Counted from the stretch's first letter, positions 23,301 to 35,139 are shown. The stretch is DNA of 64,000 nucleotides from Sanderia malayensis (GCA_013076295.1 RQOL01000729.1:5332001-5396000); one strand, 5' to 3'. The notes: generated by a model from the sequence alone, not told the origin. A program made the numbers and translations.

Positions 23301-25449
23301 TATAATAGAAATGTAGTAAAGAACAGTTGTACTGTGCATTGGATATAAATTTAAGAATGAGAGATAGAATTAGTAGTACATGTCAACAATACCTGTAGTG
23401 GTGTTCTGGGTTTATCAGCTTGCGAAAGAAACAGAATCATGTGTGCGTGTGGTAGTCCTCTCTTCTGAAATTCTATGACATACACATGGGCAGTGACATG
23501 TCCAAGAATGTTGTTGTGTAGTATGTCTTCGAGTAGTTCTTTGAGTTTGAGTTGAAATACTCGTGTGACAATGTCTGGTCGATCAGTGGCCGTCTGATAC
23601 GGATAAATATTTTCTTCGATCTCCTTCCATTTAGGATTGGCAGTCATTGTGAGGAAGATGTCTGGCTTGCCATACTTCCTTACGATTGTCATTGCATCTT
23701 GAAAATGTTGATACATGTTTCTCTGGCTGCCTGGAAAGGATGACGGTAGAATGATAACACGGCCAACATCGATATGTATGGGCTGGTTGGGATTATTAGC
23801 CCTGGCCATCTGGTTTTCGATTTCAGCTCTTCTGTGGAGATGATCCATCAGGCCACGGTATGTGTCAACACGAAGCTGACGTTGATTTTTCATAATCCAG
23901 TGCAGTTTATTGCCTTCTATCTTCGTATATGCATCTACCAGATACTGTTGAAATAGAAGTGATGCAATGTGGATGGTTGAGAATGCATCCCTGACCTGGA
24001 TTCTGTATGAATAGTATTCAGCGAGGGTTAGTCTGGTGCGTCGGATACGATTCATGTTTTGCTGACCCCTTACGTTTGCAGTCGGCAATTGTTGCAGGTC
24101 CAAACTGTAACCACTGTCACCGTGAAAGAATATCAATGGATACGTGAGAGGATCGGCACTTGGACTGGTTGCGTAAATCTTCATGAGATCTCTGTGTCTT
24201 GTTTGAACTTGCAGCTCTCTGTCTTCAGGATTTGGTGCACCTCCATTCTGTACTGTGTATATAGCTGCAATTTCTCTGGCAGTTGGATTATCATATCTGC
24301 GATCTTGTTGTGGGCGACCTGTTATGATCATTTTGAATGTCGGAACAGGCTGATTGTTTGCAATAGCTTGCTGCCGCTGTTCCTCCAATATTTCACCCAT
24401 GCTTCGATAATGTTGTGCAAATCGATTGACTGCCATTAATTCATTGTGGAGAAGTGCAACAACGTCCAAATCTAGACGTTGTTCTCTTGCAGTGTTTTGC
24501 CGTTCCTGCAATGCTTGTTGCATATCCATGATGTAAAGTTCTGCGTATTTTCTGGATCTGTCTGTCTCTGTTACACCTGTTAATGATGCAAAGCATAAGT
24601 TAGGTAAATAGAAGTTCAACTGTAGCCAGCATAAATGAATAATAAGTTATATTGATAATGACTGGAATCATATTGTATCAATTACCTGTCATGTGATATG
24701 CCTTTCCATGAATTGTGATAACTGGTGGTCCAGCTCTAGCATGACGTACAATATTAGCCTTCCATGATGCCATGGCCATTAATGAGTTGCATTGGCGGAA
24801 GTGCTTTAAGAAATATTTAGATTCGGCAGTATCACCAGTGTATAAATGCATGACACTTACTGGAGGTGGTTCAATTTGATGCAGAGCAATTAAACCTCCC
24901 ATGCAACATTTGTTGTATTGTTTTTTTGTGTTTTGTTCTTCTTTGAAGTACTTTGCACCACAATGAATACATGTTCTGTTCATTTTATTCAAGTGGTGTG
25001 GTAATGGGGAGAAGGGGATGAGGTTTCCAGCTTCATTGTTCTCGGGGACAGGGTTGTCAACTTGCATTTGCTGATCTTCAACGGGTTCTGATATCTGATT
25101 TTCATCGGGTACTGGAACGGCATCTTGCATCTCAAGGCCTTCCAGCAGCAGGACAACCTGTCTACAGGTTGTCCTGCTGAATGGGAAGCTCTGGTTCCAT
25201 GTCCATCTCCATTGGCTGTATCTCTGGAAGAGGATACTGTGCTGGAAATGGCTGATATTCAGGGGCTTCTAGCTGACGGTTTTCGAGCTGCATTTGTTGA
25301 AGATCGTTGACTGCTGCAAGTAGGTTATCCGCATTTCCCATCTGTTGAGGATGAAGCTGTTGGTTGATGTGTCTCCTATGCTGCACATTCTCCCGCACTT
25401 GATTTCTACGTCTGTCACCGGTTATACTTCTCCTGGACTTGCGCAGCAT
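20369..25449 (-). pseudogene. Helitron Rep/helicase (RepHel), copy 2, broken
   Basis: The same five exons as copy 1, on the - strand: 25,449-24,686, 24,576-23,393, 23,274-22,024, 21,929-20,899 and 20,788-20,369. All junctions keep GT-AG. Motifs are intact: LPHAHM, KYIFKYIHKG, GPAGTGKT, WDEASM, GGDFRQVLPV, NKAQGQS and YVAMSRAT. Two lesions are visible. In exon 1 a palindromic rearrangement (25,147-25,178, a 15-bp perfect stem) creates a TAG at 25,162. In exon 3 a 1-nt deletion near 22,461 shifts the frame. Copy 2 keeps the Trp codon that is a stop in copy 1. Neither copy can make full-length protein; their defects lie in different places. Confidence 0.93.
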
Positions 25450-26620
25450 GGTGCAAGTTGTGATATGAAGAAGAAGTATAAAGTACAATTAGGCAATACT
25501 ATTGTAAATGTTATTGCTTGTAGACAATGGCCTCAATAGCAACAACAATGAAAATAATTATAGCCTTGTGTAAAGCTGCAACACAAAGAAGTAAATATTA
25601 TGTATTAAAGGGTATGGTAGTGTTATGTATAATTTTGTAAATAAGTCATTATGATAAAAGTAATGCTATGTAATATAATGTAAATTTTATGGAAACCCTT
25701 ACGTTAAACTGTGCTCGTTTCTGTAATGTAAACAGTTACTAAAATGGAAGAAAGTAAGTTGGAATCAAAACTATTGTTGGCATGAATAAACCAATCATAA
25801 AAAGAGGCTCCGAAAACCTGTACGTAATGAAAATTAACTTGTTGAATCCAGTGCAGTTGTTAAGAATTCAACAAATTCGGTTACAGGGTAAATTTGTTAA
25901 AAACGGCGCCATAAATGTTTGTTCATAATATTACAGATGCATAAAACAAAAATGATGTTTTTATCCGTGGTAAAGAGTAGCTCGCTGCACATAGGTTACA
26001 TTTACAAATCATAACCAAAATATCATTTCATAATTATTGAAAGAAGTTTGTAAAAGAGAGGTGTCCGTTATTTGAAATTCGATAAAAGTGGGCCTCTTTT
26101 ATAAAGTAAACAATTAATTAAAGAGGTATAGTGAGAAGGAAAAACTGCAATGAATAAATTCATTTCTTACCGAGCCTTGTGTCTTTCAAAACTATGGTAA
26201 GAAAAGAAGGATAATAGTTATTATAAACTTAAATAGATATTCAATAAAAATGTGATGCCTGAACAGCACGTAACCTGTTCTTGCCATGAAATGCATAGAA
26301 AGAAGAGCAAAAATTATTGACATTATTAAGGAAAAAATAGCGATGAAGAAGCTTTTTAGGTTATAATGATAGCTTGTTAGAAACAACAATATTCATAATA
26401 CTTACTCAGCGATAAATAATTCGATATAATTATATCCTATCGATAATTTGGACAACTAAATTAAATTAGGCAAAATCTAATTGTGCAAATAATTAGAGGC
26501 GGGATTTCTATTGTACTATACAGCTCCCACGATTGGTTTATACACGTCACGTGTTTAAAAAGGCGGGAAACTTGTCAGTGAAAAGGGAATTCCCCTTCAT
26601 CCTTCAGATTTGTTATAAAG
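25450..26620 (-). promoter_or_regulatory. Promoter and leader region of RepHel copy 2
   Basis: The counterpart of 9,780-10,912. Conserved elements are the leader exon TTTTGAAAGACACAAGG with its GGTAAG donor (about 26,170-26,200), the exon ending GCACAGTTTAAC followed by GTAAGG (about 25,700-25,745), the exon end CGCTGA followed by GTAAGT near 26,405, and promoter boxes near 26,525-26,580 (CACGTCACG, ACGATTGGTTTATAC). The upstream ATG of copy 1 is absent. Conservation of splice signals in non-coding DNA supports real leader introns. Confidence 0.4.
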
Positions 26621-27133
26621 GTAGGAGGCAGAAATTGCACGTGAAATTGAATGACATCATTACATCACGGCATGCCATGCCATGCCGCCAAGTATAGTTT
26701 GATGAGGAAGAAACGGATGGTGAGATTCCAACTGCATCTTCTTAAATCATTTCCGTCTGAAGAGTATGTATAAAGTATTTTGACTCACTGTTGAAAATGT
26801 GTTAAGTCCAGTCTCATTTTCTGAGTTTAGATAGCAAAAATGGCATAAAAAGGAATCATACTTGGGAATAAATGATCACTGTTAGCACCATTACTGTGCC
26901 AACATTACATTCATGAATGTGAATACCATATGGAGGGTAAGTTTATCAGTGAGAGTTTTCCAATGAAATCATGCAGACATTTCTACCTTTTAAAACATTA
27001 TGAAAAAATAAAGAATATGATTGCAACATATAGAAATATGGGAACATATAATCTTGAACTTTGTGAACATACAAAAAAGGAACATTTTTGGAAGTTATAA
27101 TTGGAACAATAAACAATAATTAAAAAATGATGA

Positions 27134-27317
27134 CTTTGACCATGCATGATAGAATGAATTTTTTAAAATTTGTGAATGTTTGCTGCCAAAAATAGGATAC
27201 TTGAGTTGGTTTTGTTAATTTTAGGAAAGTTGATTGTATCATGCATGGTCAAAAGCAGGACATGTGTAAATTAGTTGATAAACTATTCATTAACTAATTT
27301 ACACATGTCCTGCATTA
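27134..27317 (-). repeat. Stem-loop and flanking inverted repeat, copy 2
   Basis: Arms GCAGGACATGTGTAAATTAG (from 27,256) and its inverse (to about 27,314) form a stem of about 22 bp at the end of the small gene. TTGACCATGCATGA (27,134-27,147) faces TCATGCATGGTCAA (27,239-27,253). The layout is the same as at 9,060-9,240. Confidence 0.7.
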
Positions 27318-27912
27318 TTTTAGCAGCCCTTTGGGTGGGCATGGCCACCATCATTGTTCTGGAGAATTCTTTCGTGGCCTTCCCACCCCGTTTTTCAATT
27401 TTGTCCTTTCTGTGGCCTTTGCCAATTTTGACAAAGGCCTCCTTCTGTGATCTGTGAATACACAATTATGTTACAGGTTGTTTTTCTGGTGAAAGGATAT
27501 TATGCAATATTTGAAAGATATCAATTGAACAACTGAGCTTCAAATACAGAAGGTATATCTAGACTATGTCTTTTGTGGGGAGTCTCCTCCCTTCCTTGTC
27601 AACCAAGGAAAATTTTTCGTTCCTACCCAATTCTTCGAATTGGGCAGCACATTCCCTTTTGAGGGTGAAGATGTTTGTGTATGTTATTTCCTAGGGTACA
27701 AAAGCAAACAATGAAAGAATTTGCCACGAAAACCATAACCATTAAATATGAACTAATGATTCTGCATTGTGCAAAAAAACTGATGAAATATGAATTAATA
27801 TATTTGCTATAATTACTTTTGTTTTATCACCAAGTTTGATGATAATAGATTGCTCTTGTTCTGGCTTCTTTTTACAACTTGGTTCTGGCTTCTTTGTACA
27901 ATTTGTAGCCAT
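27283..27912 (-). CDS. Small spliced Helitron-borne gene, copy 2
   Basis: Exons on the - strand: 27,912-27,817 (96 nt, ATG), 27,690-27,563 (128 nt) and 27,451-27,283 (stop TAG). Frames are open in all three and closely similar to copy 1: the middle exon has KRECAAQFEELGRN and FSLVDKEGRRLPTKD, and the last has VAMPTQRAAKIMQDMC. Exon 1 is 24 nt longer, with a duplicated KKPEP-type segment, and the C-terminus has four extra residues because the stop shifted. The donor after exon 2 reads CTAGAT instead of GTAAGT, so splicing of this copy is probably impaired. Function unknown. Confidence 0.6.
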
Positions 27913-28039
27913 AGTGAACCTTTAAGCAGACAAATAATTGTTATTTTTCTTTAATAAGGATAGTTGGTGTGTGCAAAACAGAACATGTTTGCATGAAGTG
28001 GTACTGATAGAAAAGAATATAATATGGAACAAAATCAAA

Positions 28040-29470
28040 GGACAACTACTAAACTGCAAATACTGAAAAAGCAATAACATAATAGTGATTTAATTGGCAA
28101 GTAGTAGGTTATACATATGCTTTGTGAACATAATAGTAATGGAGAATCTCATTATATAAGTAATATTGAAAGAAAAGTACATACCAAAAAAATCTGAACA
28201 AAATAAGAATCAAGGCAGACAACTGCCAAACTGCAAATACTTGAAAAAGAAGAACATAATTGTGATTTAAATAGTGAGTAGTAGGTTGTACATATGCTTT
28301 GTGAACATAATAGTAACAGAGAATGTCATTATGTAAGTAACATTGAAATGAAAGTACATACCGAAAAAAATCTGAAGCAAATAAAAATCAAGACAGGAAA
28401 CTGCCAAACTGCAAATACTGGCAGAAGAAGAATATAATTGTGATTTAAGTGTTAGGTAGTAGGGTATACATATGCTTTGTGAACATAATAGTAATGGAGA
28501 ATCTCATTATGTAAGTAATATTGAAAGAAAAGTACATACCGAAAAAATCTGAACCAGATAAGAATCAAGGCAGACAACTGCCAAACTGCAAATACTGGAA
28601 GAAGAAGAATATAATTGTGATTTAAGTGTTAGGTAGTAGGTTATACATATGCTTTGTGAGCATAATAGTAATGGAGAATCTCATTATGTAAGTAATATTG
28701 AAAGAAAAGTACATACCGAAAAAATCTGAACCAAATAAGAATCAAGGCAGACAACTGCCAAACTGCAAATACTGGAAGAAGAAGAATATAATTGTGATTT
28801 AAGTGTTAGGTAGTAGGTTATACATATATGCTTTGTGAGCATAATAGTAATGGAGAATCTCATTATGTAAGTAATATTGAAAGAAAAGTACATACCGAAA
28901 AAATCTGAACCAAATAAGAATCAAGGCAGACAACTGCCAAACTGCAAATACTGGAAAAAGATAATTATGATTAAAATGGTAAGTAGTAAGCTATATAAAT
29001 GCTTGGTGAAGATAATAGTAGAATCTCATTACCTATCTAATTAACATTGAACTGAAAGTACATACCGAAAATTTGAAGGAAATAAAAATGAAAGGGCAAC
29101 TGCCGAACTGCAAATACTGGAAAAAGAAGAATATAAGTGTGATTTAAATGGTAAGTAGTAATTTATACATATGGTTGGTGATCATAATAGTAATGGATAA
29201 TCTCATTATCTAATTAACATTGAACTAATAGTACAAACCGAAAATCTGAACGAAAAAAAATGAAAGGGCAACTGCCAAACAGCAAATACTGGAAAAAGAA
29301 TAAGGTAATTGTGATGGAAATGGTAAGTAGTAAGTTATACATATGGTTGGTGATCATAATAGTAAAAGAGAATGTAATTATCTAAGTAACATTGAAAAAA
29401 ACTACGTACCAAAATCTTTCTTTCTTCAAGAAGAAATGTTGAATGTAAAATGGGAAAATTGAACGAAGAC
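28040..29470 (-). repeat. Tandem repeats of about 175-180 bp with exon-like cores (nine units)
   Basis: The counterpart of 7,671-8,410. Cores beginning TATTTGCAGTTTGGCAGTTG (read on -) lie near 28,060, 28,235, 28,410, 28,590, 28,770, 28,950, 29,117 and 29,285, plus a degenerate one near 29,450. Four central units are almost identical, which indicates recent expansion. Each core sits between an acceptor-like tract and a GGTATGTACTTTC donor. Confidence 0.65.
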
Positions 29471-29589
29471 TGGAAAAGGAATATCATCAGTGATTAAATA
29501 CATGGAAATAGTTGTGCATGTAATAAAAGATTCGGGTATTATTTGTAATTGTCTTTATTAATATGTAAAAGTATAAATTATTAGTAATG

Positions 29590-30330
29590 AGTTAAAAACA
29601 ATTTACCTGTTGACTTGTGGTTCTACTTTTGACAGTGATGAACACGAACGGAAAATATTTTTGGCGCGTTGCGTTGTGAAAATAATTTTGAATATGAACA
29701 CCATGGCAACAGATTGAAGATGGCCTCGTATAATAAAATATAGATAACTGAAATCGAGGCCTCCTGGAAATGTCACAGAATGCGTAAATATTGTTAGTAT
29801 GTGTGGTGGAAATACTCTGGTAGTGGCCTGATAGTGTGAAATTTAGTTATGAGAAATGACTACAGAAAATGAAGACTTTTCAAGAGAAGCATATGTAATG
29901 TTGCACGCTTCACTGGTAAATTATATTCAGGTAAATAGTACATTTATGTTGTAAGATATACAGTTTTTGTTGCAACTATAAAATTTATAAGTTGAAGTCA
30001 TCTCCTTTCAACCTTTGTTGTGTGTTCTTAATATTCTATCATCAATCATGCATCTTCTTCATTCTCTGTGTATTTATCAATGAAGGGTACTACAAAGTAT
30101 AAAGTATAAAAATATATTAACAATATTTCTATATTACAAAGTATAGAAATATATTAACAAATTGGAGAACATATGATTGCCTACAAAGACTTAAAAAACT
30201 GCTTGAACATACTATTCAATGCAATATGAAAAATAAAATTATAAATACAATGCTACATCATATTCAAAAATACTATACATGACCATGCAATACTATACTG
30301 TATGATACTATATATATACAATCATGCAAT
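29590..30330 (-). promoter_or_regulatory. Upstream region of the small gene, copy 2
   Basis: The counterpart of 6,430-7,560. It has the candidate first-exon donor (exon end at 29,607) and a single version of the block duplicated in copy 1 (29,700-29,980). The rest is AT-rich without a shared open frame. Confidence 0.4.
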
Positions 30331-30371
30331 ACTATCTTGTATCACACTATATCTAATATATATGTTGTATA

Positions 30372-31346
30372 TTATCAAGAAACATTGACTGATAGAGCGC
30401 ACTTCGTGCGCTGCATTCGCTTCGCTCATGCCCCATTCAACCCCACGTACAATGGGTTAGCTCGCTGCGCTCGCCTGTCTATCTATTGTCAAGAAACATT
30501 GACTGATAGGGCGCACTTCATGCGCTGCCTTCGCTTCGCTCATGCCTCATTCAACCCCACGTACAATGGGTTAGCTCGCTGCGCTCGCCTGTCTATCTAT
30601 TGTCAAGAAACATTGACTGATAGGGCGCACTTCGTGCGCTGCATTCGCTTCGCTCATGCCTCATTCAACCCCACGTACAATGGGTTAACTCGCTGCGCTC
30701 GCCTGTCTATCTATTGTCAAGAAACGTTGACTGATAGGGCGCATTTCGTGCGCTGCATTCGCTTCGCTCATGCCTCATTCAACCCCACGTACAATGGGTT
30801 AACTCGCTGCGCTCGCCTGTCTATCTATTGTCAAGAAACATTGACTGATAGGGCGCATTTCGTGCGCTGCATTCGCTTCGTTCATGCCTCATTCAACCCC
30901 ACGTACAATGGGTTAGCTCGCTGCGCTCGCCTGTCTATCTATTGTCAAGAAACATTGACTGATAGGGCGCACTTCGTGTGCTGCCTTCGCTTCGCTCATG
31001 CCTCATTCAACCCCACGTACAATGGGTTAGCTCGCTGCGCTCGCCTGTCTATCTATTGTCAAGAAACATTGACTGATAGGGCGCACTTCGTGCGCTGCAT
31101 TCGCTTCGCTCATGCCTCATTCAACCCCACGTACAATGGGTTAACTCGCTGCCCTCGCCTGTCTATCTATTGTCAAGAAACATTGACTGATAGGGCGCAC
31201 TTCGTGCGCTGCATTCGCTTCGCTCATGCCTCTTTCAACCCCACGTACAATGGGTTAGCTCGCTGCGCTCGCCTGTCTATCTATTGTCAAGAAACATTGA
31301 CTGATAGGGGGCACTTCGTGCGCTGCATTCGCTTACGCTCATGCCC
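30372..31346 (-). repeat. 114-bp satellite, eight to nine units
   Basis: Near-identical 114-bp units, each with TTGTCAAGAAACATTGACTG, GGGCGCACTTCGTGCGCTGC and GGGTTAGCTCGCTGCGCTCG. Because 114 is a multiple of three, one frame stays open for the whole array; it is a repeat artefact, not a protein. The array lies between the TATG repeats and the unique part of copy 2. Confidence 0.95.
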
Positions 31347-31890
31347 ATACATACATACATTCATACACACATACATACATACCTACATACATACATACAT
31401 ACATACATACATACATACATACATACATACATACATACATACATACATACATACATGAGCCGGGTTTGGTCGCTTCGCTCCCTCCCCGGAGCCCGTGAAG
31501 TAAAAAAAGCTTAATCTGGTTGGTGCGGTTCGCGCGCTGCATTCGCTCCCGCTCATGCCCATACATACATACATACCTACATACATACATACTATACCAA
31601 CATACTATACCTACTATAAAATCATACTATACCTACATACTATACCAACATACTATACCTACTATAAAATCATACTATACTACATACCATACCTACATAC
31701 TATACCTACATACTATACCTACTATAAAAACATACTATACATACTATACCAACTATAAAAACATACTATACCTACTATACCCACTATAAAAACATACTAT
31801 ACCTACTATACATACTATAAAAACATACTATACATACTATACCTACTATAAAAACCTACTATACCTACTATACCTACTATACAAACATAC
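31347..31890 (-). repeat. (CATA)n, one GC cassette and (CATACTATACCTA)n
   Basis: CATA array (31,347-31,455), a cassette of the internal type on the - strand (31,456-31,557, ending in CCCGGCTCATG rather than CTAG), and AT-rich CTATACCTA repeats (31,590-31,885). Duplicated at about 33,297-33,855. Confidence 0.9.
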
Positions 31891-32702
31891 AAAAACTTGT
31901 GGAAAGTTTAAATGGGGAAAATCGTGCAAATAGCGCCTGAAAAATTCATAACTTTGACTTTGTTTTCATTGGGCCTAAGCGTTGCAAGGATGCCGAAGCA
32001 ACCCCTACTATAAAAACCACAACTATTTAAACTTAAAATACAAAACAAAGCTATCACCTGTGTTCTGAATTGTCTCCTGCAACTCTCCAGGGGTCTTGAA
32101 AACAAATAGCAGCTTTTTGGAAAGATAATTCAGGTCGTAAAACACTTTGAAAGGCGCCCTGTGCAAAACAAAAACATGCGTCTTCTCCAAAAGTACCTGC
32201 TGCAACCGAGGGCGAATAACGAAAAACGACCGAAAATTCGCATGCGTCGCCCGCAACCGAGGGCGAGAAACGAAAATTGATCGGCAACCTAGTGGGTCAC
32301 GCGAAAGGAGCCAATCAAGTTGCAGCAAAAGGCGAAACGGGTCACGTGAAGAGCGAATACTGTGCTCGAAAATGGAGTTTGCAACGCGAATTTGGAAGTT
32401 TCGCCAGCGTAAACCGTAGTTTTTTCGTGATAGCACAATTAGCAGAATAATTAGTGGAATAATTCAAAATTTCAGGAGAAAATCGAAAAACAAAATCCAT
32501 TACCCTGGTTAAATTAATAAAGTAAACATTCAGTGTGAATTTCATTGCCATAAATCCACATACAAAAAAGCCTTTGTGATTACACGGTTCGCCGTTTCGG
32601 GCCATTGTTTTGGGGCGCTCGACCTATTGTTTCGGGTCGAATCTATTGTTTTTGGCAGGGAAAGTGCGTCATCACGTGACTCCGTAGAATATATATATTA
32701 GA
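31890..32702 (-). other. Helitron 5' terminal block of copy 2
   Basis: The reverse complement of 5,039-5,830, ending at TC 32,702-32,701. It includes CACGTGATGACGCACTTTCC and the AACAATAGGTCGA repeats. The flanking base is A on the element strand, as expected for Helitron insertion between A and T. Confidence 0.8.
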
Positions 32703-32706
32703 TTTT

Positions 32707-33094
32707 ATGTGCTCAGCCACAAGTAATGAGGCAATTTATAAGTTATATGAATACTTGAAGAAATTGCCAGAAGCAGATATTGTGAAACAGTTGTTGTATG
32801 TGGGTTGCAAAATTGGGATGGGTGAAGTCTTGATAAAATCAAGAGTGTGTGTAAGAACGGAGGGAGATGTGGGAAAGAAGGAATTGGAATGGTTGCAATG
32901 TGTAATGGTTGCAATATGTAAGAATTTGAGGGAGGGAGATTGGAAAAGATGAAAAAAGTGATATTTGAAAGTCCAATAGCGAAAACAGATAAAGATGAAG
33001 AATGGGTTTCCATGGTTACTCCGATGGCTGGAAGAAAGCGAATGTTATTGGGACCTAATGTAAAACGAGAGAACAAGATGAAGAAAAAAGAAGC
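32707..33094 (+). pseudogene. Truncated duplicate of the leftmost Polinton gene
   Basis: Identical except for a few bases to 34,677-35,063. It lost its 3' end at the tandem-duplication junction, where the reading frame runs into satellite DNA. It is an unavoidable by-product of the 1.97-kb duplication and has no function of its own. Confidence 0.85.
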
Positions 33095-34672
33095 TCGCTG
33101 CGCTCGCCTGTCTATCTATTGTCAAGAAACATTGACTGATAGGGCGCACTTCGTGCGCTGCATTCGCTTCGCTCATGCCTCATTCAACCCCACGTACAAT
33201 GGGTTAACTTGCTGCCCTCGCCTGTCTATCTATTGTCAAGAAACATTGACTGATAGGGCGCACTTCGTGCGCTGCATTCGCTTACGCTCATGCCCATACA
33301 TACATACATTCATACACACATACATACATACCTACATACATACATACATACATACATACATACATACATACATACATACATGCATACATACATACATACA
33401 TACATACATACATACATACATACATGAGCCGGGTTTGGTCGCTTCGCTCCCTCCCCGGAGCCCGTGAAGTAAAAAAAGCTTAATCTGGTTGGTGCAGTTC
33501 GCGCGCTGCATTCGCTCCCGCTCATGCCCATACATACATACATACCTACATACATACATACTATACCAACATACTATACCTACTATAAAATCATACTATA
33601 CCTACATACTATACCAACATACTATACCTACTATAAAATCATACTATACTACATACCATACCTACATACTATACCTACATACTATACCTACTATAAAAAC
33701 ATACTATACATACTATACCTACTATAACAACATACTATACCTACTATACCCACTATAAAAACATACTATACCTACTATACATACTATAAAAACATACTAT
33801 ACATACTATACCTACTATAAAAACCTACTATACCTACTATACCTACTCTACAAACATACAAAAACTTGTGGAAAGTTTAAATGGGGAAAATCGTGCAAAT
33901 AGCGCCTGAAAAATTCATAACTTTGACTTTGTTTTCATTGGGCCTAAGCGTTGCAAGGATGCCGAAGCAACCCCTACTATAAAAACCACAACTATTTAAA
34001 CTTAAAATACAAAACAAAGCTATCACCTGTGTTCTGAATTGTCTCCTGCAACTCTCCAGGGGTCTTGAAAACAAATAGCAGCTTTTTGGAAAGATAATTC
34101 AGGTCGTAAAACACTTTGAAAGGCGCCCTGTGCAAAACAAAAACATGCGTCTTCTCCAAAAGTACCTGCTGCAACCGAGGGCGAATAACGAAAAACGACC
34201 GAAAATTCGCATGCGTCGCCCGCAACCGAGGGCGAGAAACGAAAATTGATCGGCAACCCACGTGGGTCACGCGAAAGGAGCCAATCAAGTTGCAGCAAAA
34301 GGCGAAACGGGTCACGTGAAGAGCGAATACTGTGCTCGAAAATGGAGTTTGCAACGCGAATTTGGAAGTTTCGCCAGCGTAAACCGTAGTTTTTTCGTGA
34401 TAGCACAATTAGCAGAATAATTAGTGGAATAATTCAAAATTTCAGGAGAAAATCGAAAAACAAAATCCATTACCCTGGTTAAATTAATAAAGTAAACATT
34501 CAGTGTGAATTTCATTGCCATAAATCCACATACAAAAAAGCCTTTGTGATTACACGGTTCGCCGTTTCGGGCCATTGTTTTGGGGCGTTCGACCTATTGT
34601 TTCGGGTCGAATCTATTGTTTTTGGCAGGGAAAGTGCGTCATCACGTGACTCCGGAGAATATATATATTAGA
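33095..34672 (-). mobile_element. Second copy of the Helitron 5' end (duplicated)
   Basis: Satellite (about two 114-bp units, 33,095-33,297), CATA repeats, a GC cassette, CTATACCTA repeats and the 5' block, ending with TC at 34,672-34,671. It has no 3' end and no genes. It arose by the tandem duplication, not by a second insertion. Confidence 0.85.
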
Positions 34673-34676
34673 TTTT

Positions 34677-35104
34677 ATGTGCTCAGCCACAAGTAATGAG
34701 GCAATTTATAAGTTATATGAATACTTGAAGAAATTGCCAGAAGCAGATATTGTGAAACAGTTGTTGTATGTGGGTTGCAAAATTGGGATGGGTGAAGTCT
34801 TGATAAAATCAAGAGTGTGTGTAAGAACGGAGGGAGATGTGGGAAAGAAGGAATTGGAATGGTTGCAATATGTAATGGTTGCAATATGTAAGAATTTGAG
34901 GGAGGGAGATTGGAAAAGATGAAAAAAGTGATATTTGAAAGTCCCATAGCGAAAACAGATAAAGATGAAGAATGGGTTTCCGTGGTTACTCCGATGGCTG
35001 GAAGAAAGCGAATGTTATTGGGACCTAATGTAAAACGAGAGAACAAGATGAAGAAAAAAGAAGCAGATGATGAAGGCAAAGAACAAGAAAGTGAGCCTGT
35101 GTGA
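34677..35104 (+). pseudogene. Leftmost Polinton gene, unknown, probably frameshifted
   Basis: An ATG at 34,677 opens an 81-codon frame (MCSATSNEAIYKLYEYL...). Its end overlaps a second frame containing LEKMKKVIFESPIAK, which continues to 35,104. A single-base change near 34,915 would join the two, so I read them as one gene with a frameshift; two overlapping genes are possible. The product would be about 140 aa and highly charged. I recognise no domain. The Helitron 5' terminus lies just 4 bp upstream of the ATG, so the original promoter is gone. Confidence 0.5.
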
Positions 35105-35139
35105 AAGTGAATATTTTTTTGTAAATAATGAGAAATAAT

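Larger units (their letters stand above)
17635..32702 (-). mobile_element. Autonomous Helitron, copy 2 (right arm of the palindrome)
   Basis: Read on the - strand it starts with TC at 32,702-32,701, preceded by A in the flanking DNA. It runs through the 5' block, TAG repeats, a GC cassette, TATG repeats, eight to nine 114-bp units, the exon-like tandem repeats, the small gene, RepHel and a 3' region that ends in satellite. The order is the same as in copy 1. Copy 2 has more satellite and more exon-like units. The 5' TC end faces Polinton sequence, so this Helitron invaded the Polinton. Confidence 0.7.
31125..35063 (+). repeat. Tandem duplication, unit about 1.97 kb, across the Helitron-Polinton junction
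   Basis: Bases 31,125-33,094 and 33,095-35,063 are almost identical (offset 1,969-1,971). Each unit contains the end of the 114-bp array, microsatellites, the Helitron 5' block and the first part of the leftmost Polinton gene. The junction at 33,090-33,096 joins Polinton codons (GAAGAAAAAAGAAGC) directly to satellite (CTCGCTGCGCTCG), sharing AGC. The two units differ at only a few sites, so the event is recent. Confidence 0.9.

Noticed and set aside
30337..31458. A 373-codon open frame with 38-residue repeats
   Set aside because: It is the 114-bp satellite, whose length is a multiple of three; the sequence is non-coding and repeated elsewhere in other frames.
32707..33094. A second, independent copy of the leftmost Polinton gene
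   Set aside because: It is part of the 1.97-kb tandem duplication and is cut off at the junction.
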